Source of the DNA: Pleurotus ostreatus/Saccharomyces cerevisiae fusant
Lineage: Eukaryota; Opisthokonta
DNA: 13,854 nt
Direction: 5' to 3'
Assembly (NCBI GenBank): GCA_024196135.1
Contig: JAMQCK010000933.1
Span: forward strand, 1-13,854
Shown: positions 1-7,575 of the stretch, piece by piece
How the letters are laid out: each line of letters begins with the position of its first letter
Position numbering within the stretch: position 1 is the first letter of the stretch
The notes under the pieces: generated by a model
What the model was told of the DNA's origin: nothing
What the model saw: the letters and a program-made list of their open reading frames with translations, nothing else
Databases searched by the model: none
Made by a program: the position numbers and the translations under genes

Positions 1-309
1 TCCCCCTCTTCTTCCCTCCCCCCTCACACATCATTGTCAAACCAGTCTCTTAGTTCTCCAAAACAATCACATACACGCAATACTCATACACTTTCGTCGC
101 AGCCGAGTCCGTTGTTCGTATTCTTATTCCCCTCTTTCTCGTATTTCTCCTTCGCCTGTTCACCTTCGCCCCGCTTTCTCCCCATTTACCATATCCATCT
201 TGCACATAGCCCACCCCGCCAAGGGTAACCTCTTGCGCCCCGCAGTTGGGGGTGACGCCGACACAGAGTGGCGGCGCCAGACACATAACGACGGCCCTAA
301 TTCTCGCCT
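1..309. other. 3' flank of the DM9 gene, no gene seen
   Basis: This stretch lies downstream of the minus-strand DM9 gene and presumably holds its 3' UTR and polyadenylation region. The plus strand is strongly pyrimidine-rich at 1-200, with no conserved reading frame and no recognisable RNA gene. The short open frames across it are explained by low complexity. No clear polyadenylation signal could be identified. Confidence 0.5.
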
Positions 310-3300
310 CTACCGCCAGCACAGCACCTCATACTCGCGCACCACGTGCTCCTGCCCGCCGAAGGGGAGGTTCGCGCCGCCGCTAGGGGGGAGGGGGGTC
401 AGTATTTTTGTTCGTTATAGGGGGGGACGGTAGCGAGCAGTGGGAGAGGGAGGGATGGGGTGTGTGAGACAGAGGGGTGGGAGTGGGACGCGCCCTGGAG
501 AGTGCCATCTTCCCTCCCCTCTCCCCCTCCGCTCCCTCCTCTGCCCTCCCCCTGCCCTCCCCCTTCGCCACTTCCTCCCTCATCGCCCTTCCCAAACTCG
601 CCCTTCCTCCCTCCTCCCCTCCCGCCCTTCCACCTCCCCCTCGCCCCCCCCCCTTCACTCCGCTCCCAACTCCCACAACCAACGAAAGAACAGAAAATAT
701 ATCGCCCTCCGGGCGAAAAAACGATAACACCACCTTCCACCAAAATCGCCCTTCCCCTTCCACCCCCCTCACTCCGCCCCATTCCCTCGCCCTTCCCAAT
801 ACCCAACACCCCCCCCCCCCAATACCCAACTCCAAACACCACCAAAAAACTCATCCACTCACAGATGCTCCCCCGCCTTCCCGGGCACCTTGACCCCATT
901 CACGACCCCGAGCGCGTGGTAGAGCTTCGCGCCGGAGGCTTCGTAGCTGGTGGTAAATGAGCGTTAGCGAGCAATCAAGGGGGAGGAGGGCGTTAGCGAG
1001 ATTTCATCAAGTGTGTGTTTTTATTAGGGGTTAGAGGGATAAAGGGGGGAGAGCGAAGGGGTGAAGGGGAGGGGGAGGGGGGAGAAAAGACGGGGCGAGG
1101 AGTGGAGGGAAGGGGGAGGGTGAGGAGGGGACGGGGGGAGGGGCGAGGGTGAGGAGGGGACGGGGGGAGGGGCGAGGGGGAGGAGGAAAGAGGTGGAAGG
1201 GGGAACGGCGAGGGGGTGAGAGAACCTCGGGCTCGACGCCTGTCCGCATCTTGCATATGCCGCCAGAGGCGGCAGAAAGTGATAGGGGTGGGGAGGTGCG
1301 TGAAGAGGAGGAAGGCGAGGGGGAGATGCGTAAGGGAACTGGGAGCGGGGAAGGGGAGGGGAGGGGGTGGAAGGCGCAGCAACCGCCACTTCCCCTTCTC
1401 CCCACCCTCTCTTGCCCCATCCCTCCCTCAACATCACTCCAACCACATAAAAACCAACCCGCACTCACCCCCCCTCCACGACCCTCCTCCCCTCCGGCAC
1501 CCGCCCATCCCGCGCGGGCACCCACTCCATCTGGTCGGGGAGGTACGGCAGGAGGTCGTACCGGCCGTTATGGCTGAGCTCGCCCCCGCCGTAGGCGACG
1601 GCGGCGTACTGGGGGGGGGGGTTAGTGGGTGGTCGACGATTGTATGGCGGAAGCTTAAGGCCAGCCACCCCTCGCACGCGCTGGCGGGGGCCCTCCCAAC
1701 GGCCCTCAACCGCGCCTCAACCGCGCCTCCCAGCAGGCCGCCTCGGGTGCGATGGGTGCGATGGGTGCGCGGTGGCCACCACGATGGATCCATGGATCCA
1801 GACGAGCATACAGGCGAATCCATACGAGCATACAGGTAGACCCAGACGAGCATGCAGGTAGACCCACACGAACATGCAGGCGGATCCAGACGAACATAAA
1901 GGGGATACGTACCGTCTGCAAATGCGCCCCCACCTTGCACGGATGCACGCTATCGTCGAACAGCGCGCTCCCAACATAGACCGGGCTCCCGTCCAAGTCG
2001 GTGCAGACGGGGGTGCCGAGGGCGGGGGGGTGTTGTCCTTTGGGTTTATTAAGTATGATGCCGAGGGTGGGGGGGACGGGCGAAGGGAGATGGAGGGCGA
2101 GAAGGGAGCGAGGGGGGTGGGGGGGTTAGGGAAGGGAGAGAGGGAGGGAGACAGATAGAGGGCGATGGGTCTGTCTTTATTTGAAAGGCACTAGCGTGCA
2201 AGCGAAGAGGTGGAGGCAAGGAAGAGGAGAGGGCAAGAGGCGTAGGGGGAGGGAGGGTAGAAGGGAAGAGGGGAGAAAGGGAGTGGTTTGGGGAGGGGGC
2301 GCGGGAAGGGAACGGGCGAAAACGAAAGCATGGAGGAGCCACACAGAAAAACACAAAACAAAAAACCACCCACCAGCCCTCAAATCCTCCAACTTTGCCG
2401 GGAACGGCTGCGTGGTGGACAAAGGGATGCGATAGCCCGAGGGCGGGGGGCGGGCGGTGTAGGTGGGGGGTGGGGAGGTCATTGAGGGCGAGTGGGTGTT
2501 GTGCGATGAAGTATGGTCCGACGAAGGGGCTTGAGGGAAGCCTGGTGCGTTTGCGGAGGGGAAACCGGGAGCTTGCGTGTGACCACCGACAGAGGGCGCC
2601 TGCGGGAACGACGGAGAGTGAGACGGGAACCCGGGCGCGTCGGCGGCGGGGAAGTTGGGTACGTTGGAGGCCGTGGATGGGAAGCCTTGCTGAGAAGGAG
2701 AGGTCGGGAAGGCGGGAGGCGATTGGAAGCCTTGCTGGTTGAAGTCACCCGATGGATGCGCAGGATAGCCCGGCGCGGCGGCGGGCGGGAAGTTGACGGG
2801 GTTCGTGTGGGCGGAGGACTGGGAGGGATACACGGTGGTGGTAGATGCGGGTTGGGAAGGGTGGTGGATGCGGATTGGGAAGGGTGGTGGATGCGGATTG
2901 GTGAGATAGACGAAGGTGGGAAGGTGGGTGTGGGTAGAGAAGTAAGATCGAGAGCGATCAGTGGTAGATGGGTCGACGATGAGAGTCGGCGTCAAGGGTG
3001 AGGTAGGGATGTGATGGACAAGTGAGGTAGGAACGTGTTCGCGGGCAGGCGCGGAGGCGGTGCGATGCGTCACGGATGGGGTAGGTCAGGTCAGGTCGAA
3101 AGTTCAGGTTCGAGAAGGAGCGATGGGGCAAGGCGGTGCGATGCGTCACGGATGGGGTAGGTCAGGTCAGCACACCGCATTCACCAAGAAGGCAATCCAC
3201 TCACGCGCAGCTGGTTCGGGTGGGCGGGGGCCTTATGGGCGCCGTAGCCGGCAGCACCTCCATAGCCTCTGTTATCGGCGTGCCCTCCGAGACCGCCGGG

Positions 3301-3576
3301 AATGCTAGCACCACTGATGGCGGCGGAATGTCCACCCCCACCGAAGGTAGCATGCCCGCCGCCCATACCGCCCGAGTAGCCCCCATAGCCTGAAGCACCC
3401 CCATAGCCCGGCACCCCATGCTTATCCTTCTTCTCCTTGTCGTGCTTGTCCTTCTTGTCCTTCTTGTCCTTATGCGGCTTGTCCTTATGCCTGTGCTCCT
3501 TCTTGTACCCTCCGTCCGAGTCCGAGGACGAGTCGGAGGAGGAGTCGAGGGACTTGCGGCGCGGGCGAGGGGACAT
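310..3576 (-). CDS. DM9-repeat (DUF3421) domain protein, six exons, 412 aa
   Basis: Exons on the minus strand are 3576-3205, 2818-2374, 2037-1913, 1608-1469, 946-863 and 382-310. They total 1239 nt, all phases agree, and the stop is TAG at 312-310. Donors are GTGAGT, GTGGGT, GTACGT, GTGAGT and GTGAGT; acceptors are CAG, AAG, CAG, CAG and TAG. Residues 1-53 are basic and acidic (SSSDSSSDSD at 12-21, then KDK/KKD runs). Residues about 54-120 are Gly/Tyr-rich (GYGG). Residues about 125-272 are Pro/Phe-rich with PGFP-type repeats. Residues about 281-412 match the DM9 fold: GSPVYVGSALF, HNGRYDLLPY, MEWVPARDGRVPEGRR, VEGGYEASGAKLYHAL, PGKAGEHLGGANLPFGG and a final REYEVL. DM9 proteins in animals include mannose-binding lectins; the role in fungi is not established. 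No signal peptide is seen, so it is probably intracellular. It is head to head with the complex I gene. The domain call is firm. The weakest splice choice is the intron 1 acceptor, since a small extra exon there cannot be excluded. Confidence 0.92.
383..862 (-). other. DM9 gene intron 5 (480 bp), G-rich then C-rich
   Basis: Donor GTGAGT starts at 862; the acceptor TAG is at 385-383, preceded by a CTGAC branch site about 20 nt upstream. On the sense strand the first two-thirds are G/A-rich with long G runs and the last third is C/T-rich. It splits a Leu codon (CT|C) inside the DM9 motif GEHLGG, which fixes both splice sites. It is several times longer than a typical basidiomycete intron. Confidence 0.88.
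947..1468 (-). other. DM9 gene intron 4 (522 bp)
   Basis: Donor GTGAGT begins at 1468 within a run of seven G, and the acceptor CAG ends at 947. A GCTAACG branch site lies about 20 nt before the acceptor. It splits a Gly codon (GG|C) in the conserved VEGGYE motif, so the boundaries are well determined. The sense strand is G/A-rich for about the first 90 nt and then C/T-rich for about 400 nt, the same polarity as intron 5. A direct repeat within it, around 1100-1175 on the plus strand, carries two near-identical blocks of GAGGAGGGGACGGGGGGAGG. Confidence 0.88.
1609..1912 (-). other. DM9 gene intron 3 (304 bp) with poly-C acceptor tract
   Basis: Donor GTACGT starts at 1912 and the acceptor CAG ends at 1609. 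Between the CTAAC branch site and the acceptor is an almost pure run of C (eleven G on the plus strand, 1611-1621). Both flanking exons are in phase 0. A 22-bp minisatellite sits next to the donor. The acceptor is fixed by the DM9 sequence YAAVAYGGGEL that follows. Confidence 0.88.
1798..1906. repeat. 22-bp minisatellite, about 5 copies, inside intron 3
   Basis: Units start at 1798, 1820, 1842, 1864 and 1886. The core is CCAGACGAGCATACAGG followed by a variable GCGAAT/TAGAC/GCGGAT tail. Units differ at a few positions, and the last is truncated a few bases from the intron donor. The unit length is not a multiple of three and the repeat is intronic, so it should not affect the protein. Confidence 0.9.
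2038..2373 (-). other. DM9 gene intron 2 (336 bp)
   Basis: Donor GTGGGT begins at 2373 and the acceptor AAAG ends at 2038, with a CTTAAT branch-like site about 15 nt upstream. It splits a Gly codon (G|GA), which keeps the frame from the Pro/Phe-rich exon into the DM9 exon. The sense strand begins G/T-rich and then is pyrimidine-rich for about 270 nt. The acceptor lacks a pyrimidine just before AG, so this intron is slightly less certain than its neighbours. Confidence 0.78.
2834..2905. repeat. 23-bp tandem repeat near the intron 1 acceptor, about 3 copies
   Basis: The core GGTGGTGGATGCGGATTGG recurs three times with few changes. On the gene's sense strand it reads as a C/T-rich block upstream of the acceptor, so duplication extended the pyrimidine-rich region. 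Confidence 0.8.
3055..3170. repeat. 40-bp perfect direct repeat, two copies 76 bp apart
   Basis: Copies are at 3055-3094 and 3131-3170 and are identical by eye. Each ends in GTAGGTCAGGTCAG, which on the sense strand gives CTGACCTGACC, a doubled branch-site-like motif. They lie inside intron 1 of the DM9 gene. Confidence 0.88.
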
Positions 3577-3891
3577 AGCGAGAGTTGACGTGGGGCAGGG
3601 AGGAGGTGGTATGGGGTTAGTGAGATGTAGTGAGATGGGTTATGGGGAGAGAAGAGAGATGGTTTAGTGAGAGATGCGTGCGATGCGCAACGATCGCAAG
3701 GGTGTAGAGGAGGCGATGCGTGAGGGGTTTGCGCCGCCACCGCTCCGGTGGGCCGGTGCGGTGGGCCGGGTGCGCGCCGTCATGGACCCATAGAATTTCC
3801 CCAATTAGGGAAGGCCCCACGTGGCCCACCTCCGGTCGCCGCCCGCCTCCGCGCCCGATTGCTTTCACCGTTCACTGAGCCTTGGTCCGCG
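3577..3891. promoter_or_regulatory. Shared head-to-head promoter region, 315 bp
   Basis: This is the whole interval between the ATG of the DM9 gene (minus) and the ATG of the complex I subunit gene (plus), so it must hold both 5' UTRs and core promoters unless they extend into the genes. Visible elements are a CACGTGG E-box/G-box at about 3819-3825, an imperfect palindrome GAATTTCCCCAATTAGGGAA at about 3794, and a 13-bp tandem motif CCGGTGGGCCGGTG at about 3743-3770. No clear TATA box. The function of the motifs is inferred from position only. Confidence 0.6.
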
Positions 3892-4678
3892 ATGTTGTCG
3901 TTCAACTGGTGGGCGACGCGTTTTCCGTCCGTGAGGGCTATGGTGAGTGACGCTGTCTGATTGGGTGTGCGGCGTGGGAGGGAGGGAGAGCTTGTGGGAG
4001 ACGGCTGCCTTCGCGTCCCGATCCGCGAGCCTGCTTCGTGCGCCTGCTCTGCTGCTATCCTGCATTGGAGCGTTACATCGACGCCGCTACCTTCCTCGCA
4101 CTACCCGCCTCTCCTATGCTGTATCCATGCACCGGTGCTGCATGGCCTGCGTACCCGTCCGCCCTCGTCCTGATAGCTCGATCCGGGGTTCTGCTCTACA
4201 CATCCTGCACCCCTCCCACCTCTCCACTCTCTACCTCCACCCAAACTCTCCCTCCAACCCTAAATTCACTACTAACCCCTCCCCTCCCAGCAATACTACG
4301 CGCACGAAAAGCCCGCCCTCTTCTACGCCCTCGTCATCGGCGGCGCAGGCCCGCTCTTGATCGCCACCGTGCCCCCTCTGCGCAAGGCGTACGGCTACGT
4401 CCCGCCGGAGATGCCGCCGACGAGTTATCCGTGTGCGTGGGCGACCCTCTTGTGCTCGAGCGTGCATACATCCGTCCTGCTACCATCCTTCACATACTGC
4501 TACCATCCTTCGCGTCCTTCCTTCATGCCCTAATCCTACCATCTTCCGCGCCTTCGTCGCATCCTTGAACCCATCCACCCTTCCACTCGGCCCCTTCGCT
4601 CCTGTGCACCTGGCTGACCCTCACCCAGTGCCCCAACGCCCGCGCCACGCGGTGCCAACCACGTACGACGACGAGTAG
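3892..4678 (+). CDS. nuo9.5: NADH:ubiquinone oxidoreductase 9.5 kDa subunit (complex I), three exons, 80 aa
   Basis: Exons are 3892-3942, 4291-4432 and 4629-4678, giving 243 nt in frame with a TAG stop. Donors are GTGAGT and GTGCGT; acceptors are CCCAG (after CTAAC) and CCCAG (after CTGAC). The protein has an aromatic N-terminus (FNWWATRF), then AHEKPALFYALVIGGAGP with a single membrane segment at about residues 26-44, a VPPLRK motif, a PPTSYPLPQRPR segment and a C-terminal YDDE. This order and the 80-residue length match the fungal 9.5 kDa accessory subunit of complex I (related to animal NDUFA3), which spans the inner mitochondrial membrane and helps assemble or stabilise the membrane arm. 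It is not catalytic. Introns are 348 and 196 bp, long for this group. Start choice: this is the only ATG giving a phase-0 first exon that fits the family. The family call rests on motif recognition, not alignment. Confidence 0.9.
3943..4290 (+). other. Complex I subunit gene intron 1 (348 bp)
   Basis: GTGAGT at 3943-3948, a CTAAC branch site at about 4272-4276, and CCCAG at 4286-4290. Both flanks are phase 0. A G/A-rich block (about 3963-4000) follows the donor and a long C/T-rich block (about 4205-4290) precedes the acceptor, the same polarity as introns 4 and 5 of the divergent DM9 gene. Confidence 0.85.
4433..4628 (+). other. Complex I subunit gene intron 2 (196 bp)
   Basis: GTGCGT at 4433-4438 and CTGAC then CCCAG at 4614-4628. 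It splits a Leu codon (T|TG) within the conserved SYPLPQRPR segment. It holds a short repeat, CTGCTACCATCCTTC, at about 4477-4512. Confidence 0.85.
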
Positions 4679-4692
4679 ATGTGCGCGCGCTT

Positions 4693-4747
4693 GTGGACGT
4701 CGTATGCGCGTCTGTGAACGTCGTATGCGCGCTAGTAGACGTCAATT
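4693..4747. repeat. 21-bp tandem repeat after the complex I gene
   Basis: Two full units (4693-4713 and 4714-4734) with core GACGTCGTATGCGCG, and a partial third. Each unit contains the palindrome GACGTC or the near-match AACGTC. It begins 15 bases past the stop codon and so probably lies in the 3' UTR. Confidence 0.75.
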
Positions 4748-4786
4748 CCATCCATTGCAGTGCAATCCATTCTGCCTTTTCGAACG

Positions 4787-4897
4787 TTCGACGGCGTGCT
4801 CGAGTACATTTTCGACGGCGTGCTCGAGTACATTCTCGACGGCGTGCTCGAGTACATTCTCGACGGCGTGCTCGAGTACATTCTCGACGGCGTGCTT
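4787..4897. repeat. 24-bp minisatellite, 4.6 copies
   Basis: Units start at 4787, 4811, 4835, 4859 and 4883, the last partial. Each has the core GACGGCGTGCTCGAGTACAT with the palindrome CTCGAG. The unit is divisible by three. On the minus strand it would read as an eight-residue VLEHAVEN repeat, but that frame has no supporting gene structure. Units differ at a single base, so expansion is recent or the repeats are homogenised. Confidence 0.93.
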
Positions 4898-4965
4898 CAG
4901 TCCATGCCCGACTAGCTTTGACGCATACATCCTACTCGACCGCGCTTGTATCACCACAAGCTTCA

Positions 4966-5244
4966 GCTCCGGTTCCTCCTTCCCCTCGCTCTCCCTTACC
5001 CATCCTTCCCCTCCCTCCCTTCCTCCCCCTCCCTTCCTTCCTCTTCCCCTCCTCCTCTCTCTTACCCTTCCACCCTTCCCGCCTTACCCCCCTCCCCTTC
5101 CCTCCTCCGCCCCAGCCTCGTACCGGCGAAGGGGTGGAGGGGGGGGCGAGACGATGGGGGGCGATGAAGGGGAGCGATGAGAATGAACGGCGAGAGGTGA
5201 TGAAGCGCAAGACGGGGGGAAAGTGAACGACGAGGGAAGGAGGA
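4966..5244. other. Polypyrimidine tract meeting a polypurine tract
   Basis: Positions about 4966-5113 are nearly all C/T on the plus strand; from about 5128 the strand is nearly all G/A. The turn falls at about 5114-5128 (AGCCTCGTACCGGCG). No gene is supported. Such tracts keep the pyrimidine strand free of stop codons, which explains the long spurious open frames here. Confidence 0.75.
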
Positions 5245-5523
5245 GTGGTGCGAAGGGAGCGAGGAGGAGGGAGCGAAGGGAGCGAGGGAAGGGGGGCGAG
5301 CAAAAAAGCCGCTGACGGCGACTTGCGAGGTGGGAGTGAGGAGCGAGGGGAGGGCCGGGGGGAGGGAAAGGATGCGAATGGGTGGAATAGGAGGGAAGAG
5401 GGTGGGTGGACGTGGAAGAGGGCGCAAATCAGTCGCGGGCGAGTGAAAGAGCGCGAAGGGGAACGAAGGGGCGAGGAGAGAGGGCCGGGGCAAGGGCGCC
5501 GTGCGCTCGAAAGGGTGGGATCT

Positions 5524-6140
5524 ATGAAGAGGAGAGGGCTGGGGCACGAAGGGGGGAGGGGTGGCGCGAAGGGGCAAGGGCGCGAGCAGTCGAAGGGCTG
5601 GGAGGACGGGGCGCGGTGGTCGGTGAGAGCGCGAAGGAACATGGTACGTGGTGAGTGCGCCAAGTCCAAGTTCCCCGCATCACATACGTGCTGACCCTTT
5701 GCGCAGGGCGAGTGACCAACCCTCGACAAAAAAATGGCAGTGGCTCCACGGGGATGGGTGTGGACGGTGACGTCGCCCTCCGACCGGCGATGTGCGTGGA
5801 CGCTGTTGTATCTGAAGACGGACGGCGACATCGCGCCGGACAGAGCGCGTCATTCCCTTGCGCCATTCCTTCGAGCCGGACGAGCCGCATCGCTACGTCG
5901 AGCCGGACGAGCCGCATCCTTTCGCGCCTGGCGACGACCTTTGCCATCTCTGGGGCGCGGATTCGTGCTGGGCGGCGTCCGCGCCTCCGTGCCGGATGCA
6001 GGGGCGCTGCTCCGTACTGGACGAGGTGCGCGCCTCCGTGCCGGATCAAGGGGAGCGTGAGGGGAGGGAGAGGGGGAGTAGCAGACGGGGCGGTAGGAAA
6101 GGGGCGAAGGGGGCGAGAAGGAACGGGGGAGGGGGCGTGA
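5524..6140 (+). CDS. Possible two-exon gene in module A, 186 aa, unrecognised
   Basis: I do not recognise this product. Exon 5524-5650 joins exon 5707-6140 across a 56-bp intron (GTGAGT, GCTGAC, GCGCAG). The join keeps a single open frame of 187 codons from an ATG to TGA at 6138-6140. The upstream frame is open back to about 5245 without an ATG, so the N-terminus is uncertain. The predicted protein is Arg/Gly-rich at both ends, with a more balanced middle (about residues 45-120) holding repeated SSRTSRI. Sequence bias alone could keep such a frame open, and the matching frames in modules B and C stop earlier. For these reasons it is a candidate only, and may be non-coding. Confidence 0.25.
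5651..5706 (+). other. Module A intron, 56 bp
   Basis: Tandem donors GTACGT (5644) and GTGAGT (5651), branch motif GTGCTGAC at about 5688-5695, acceptor GCGCAG ending at 5706. Length and motifs fit a typical basidiomycete intron, and homologous segments recur in modules B and C. No transcript evidence is available. Confidence 0.6.
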
Positions 6141-6490
6141 TGGGGTAGTGAAGGGCAGTGGCGCGGTGGAGGGGTGGAATGGGGGTGGAAGAGGATGAGG
6201 ATGAGGATGAGGGCGGGAGTGGGTGAGGGGGGAGAGAGGGGAAGGAGGAAGAGGGGCTGGCGGGAAGGGGAGAGGGTGTGGAATGGGGAGAAGGAAGTGA
6301 CGGAACGCGCGGGGAGGCGATGGGGGGAGGGGGCGCAAGGGGGGGTGGATGGAGGGACGATGCATGGAAGAAGCCCTGCGGCCGGCCCGCCTGAGAGGGG
6401 GGAGGGCGGGGAGTGGGAGTGGGAGTGGAAATGGAAGTGGGTGGGCAATGAGAGTGAGGACGCGGGGAGTGGGTGAGGGTGGAAGGAAGA
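6057..6490. other. Module A purine-rich tract
   Basis: The plus strand is almost entirely G/A, with blocks such as GGCGGTAGGAAAGGGGCGAA that reappear nearly unchanged at about 7764-7970 in module B. There is no supported gene. On the opposite strand the C/T richness gives open frames of several hundred codons that I treat as spurious. Confidence 0.7.
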
Positions 6491-6606
6491 GGCTGGAGAC
6501 GAGGACAAGAACGGAGACGAGGATAAGGACGGAGACGAGAACGAAGACGGAGACGAGAACGAGGACGGAGATGAGAACAAGGACGGAGACGGGGACGAGG
6601 GCAAGG
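6490..6606. repeat. Module A GAC/GAG/AAC minisatellite
   Basis: Degenerate 6- and 18-bp units of the type GAGGACGGAGACGAGAAC. On the plus strand one frame reads as D/E/N/G-rich and another as T/R/E-rich. The homologous stretch in module B is about 8050-8170 and is reduced to GGCGAC repeats in module C. Confidence 0.75.
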
Positions 6607-6744
6607 GGGAGAAGACGAGAACGAGGGGGAAGATGAACCTCCAAAAGCTAAGACAGCATGCGTCAAGGAGCCTGCACATGTAGCGCGGCTGAATGCAGAA
6701 GGAGAGGGGGTGGGATAGCAGCGGCGCACTAGGTGGAGGGGACG

Positions 6745-6866
6745 AAGGGAGGACTGCGGTGCGAAGGGAAGACTGCGCTGCGAAGGGAGGACTGCGGTGC
6801 GAAGGGAGACTGCGCTGCGAAGGGAGGACTGCGGTGCGAAGGGAGGACTGCGGTGCGAAGGGAAGA
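6745..6866. repeat. 19-bp minisatellite, about 6 copies (module A)
   Basis: Core GACTGCGGTGCGAAGGGAG, with one unit one base short and alternating GCGGTGCG/GCGCTGCG variants. The unit is not divisible by three, so the frame changes at each repeat, which argues against a coding role. The equivalent array in module B is at 8296-8418. Confidence 0.9.
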
Positions 6867-6940
6867 CCAGGGAGGAAGGAGTGCAGGGAGGGGTCGGACG
6901 AGCGAACCCTGAGGAGTGGAGCCTGATAGAGGGGGTGGAG

Positions 6941-7025
6941 GAAGGCGAGGGCAGATGGAGGAAGGCGAGGGCAGATGGAGGAAGGCGAGGGCAGATGGAG
7001 GAAGGCGAGGGCAGATGGAGGAAGG
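6941..7025. repeat. 20-bp minisatellite, four perfect copies (module A)
   Basis: Units begin at 6941, 6961, 6981 and 7001 with sequence GAAGGCGAGGGCAGATGGAG, followed by five more matching bases. The perfect identity suggests recent expansion. Module B has five less perfect units at 8511-8610. Confidence 0.95.
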
Positions 7026-7382
7026 TGTGAAGGGAGGGACGGGAGGCTAGAGGTTGAGAGCGCTAGCGAGGAGCAGGGAAGGAAGGAGAGCGTGGAAGGA
7101 GCGTTGGAGAGGGTGGAAGGAGCAGGGAAGGAAGGAGAGCGTGGAAGGAGCATTGGAGAACATGGGAGAGGAGAGCGCGAAGGGAGGAACGTGGTACGTG
7201 GTGAGTACCCCAAGTTCCCTTCATTACATACGCGCTGACCTCTTGTTTGTGTAGGTCGGGGCGTCATTCACCGTCAACGAATCAGTAGCTCCCCGTCACA
7301 TTATCAGTACCTCCACGAATATGCACGGCGGCGTCGTGCTCCGATCGGCGACGGGTGTGGACGCTGTCGCGTCTGGCGATAG
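6975..7382 (+). CDS. Possible two-exon frame ending in module B, 117 aa, unrecognised
   Basis: Not recognised. Exons 6975-7200 and 7255-7382 join in frame across a 54-bp intron, from an ATG inside the 20-bp minisatellite to TAG at 7380-7382. Exon 1 encodes a Glu/Gly/Arg-rich segment ending NVVRG, the same frame as at the module A and C introns. Exon 2 contains a balanced stretch (SHYQYLHEYARRRR) before the stop. The shared frame and splice phase (phase 1) are mild evidence for coding. The low complexity and lack of any known domain argue against it. Confidence 0.2.
7201..7254 (+). other. Module B intron, 54 bp
   Basis: Tandem donors GTACGT (7194) and GTGAGT (7201), branch motif GCGCTGAC at about 7232-7239, a T-rich tract CTCTTGTTTGTG and acceptor TAG ending at 7254. 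This is the cleanest of the three module introns, of normal basidiomycete size. Confidence 0.65.
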
Positions 7383-7399
7383 ACGGCGACACCGCGCCG

Positions 7400-7575
7400 G
7401 ATGATAGACGGCGACATCGCCCTTCGACGATGGGCGTGGACGCTGTCGCGTATGACGATCCACGGTGACACCGCGCCGCGACGATGGAAATCGATATCGC
7501 CCTTCGACGATGGGCATCGACATCGCTCCCCGACGATGGAAATCGATATCGCGCCGCGACGATTGACGCCAGTGT
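7400..7575. repeat. GACGATGG-type degenerate minisatellite (module B)
   Basis: Repeats of GCGACGATGGAAATCGATATCGC-like units with interspersed CATCGACATCGC, continuing into two copies of a CCGGACACTGTG unit at about 7588-7640. The short palindrome ATCGAT/GATATC recurs. Module C has the same pattern at about 9105-9250. Confidence 0.75.

Larger units (their letters stand above)
2819..3204 (-). other. DM9 gene intron 1 (386 bp), repeat-bearing
   Basis: Donor GTGAGT begins at 3204 and the chosen acceptor CAG ends at 2819; both flanking exons are in phase 0. The region just inside the acceptor carries a 23-bp tandem repeat, and the donor half carries two copies of a 40-bp direct repeat. The frame stays open for some distance upstream of the chosen acceptor, so an acceptor further upstream would also give an in-frame protein. 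Expressed-sequence data would decide. Confidence 0.7.

Noticed and set aside
383..960. Overlapping Pro-rich and Gly-rich open frames on both strands
   Set aside because: They fall inside intron 5 and exon 5 of the DM9 gene, whose splice phases and conserved motifs account for the region. The frames are low-complexity shadows.
5522..7267. Minus-strand open frame of about 580 codons, rich in Pro, Ser and Leu, and similar ones at 7282-8229 and 8240-8992
   Set aside because: The plus strand is nearly all purine here, so the minus strand lacks the purines needed for stop codons. The frames cross non-triplet minisatellites and intron-like segments and show no domain.
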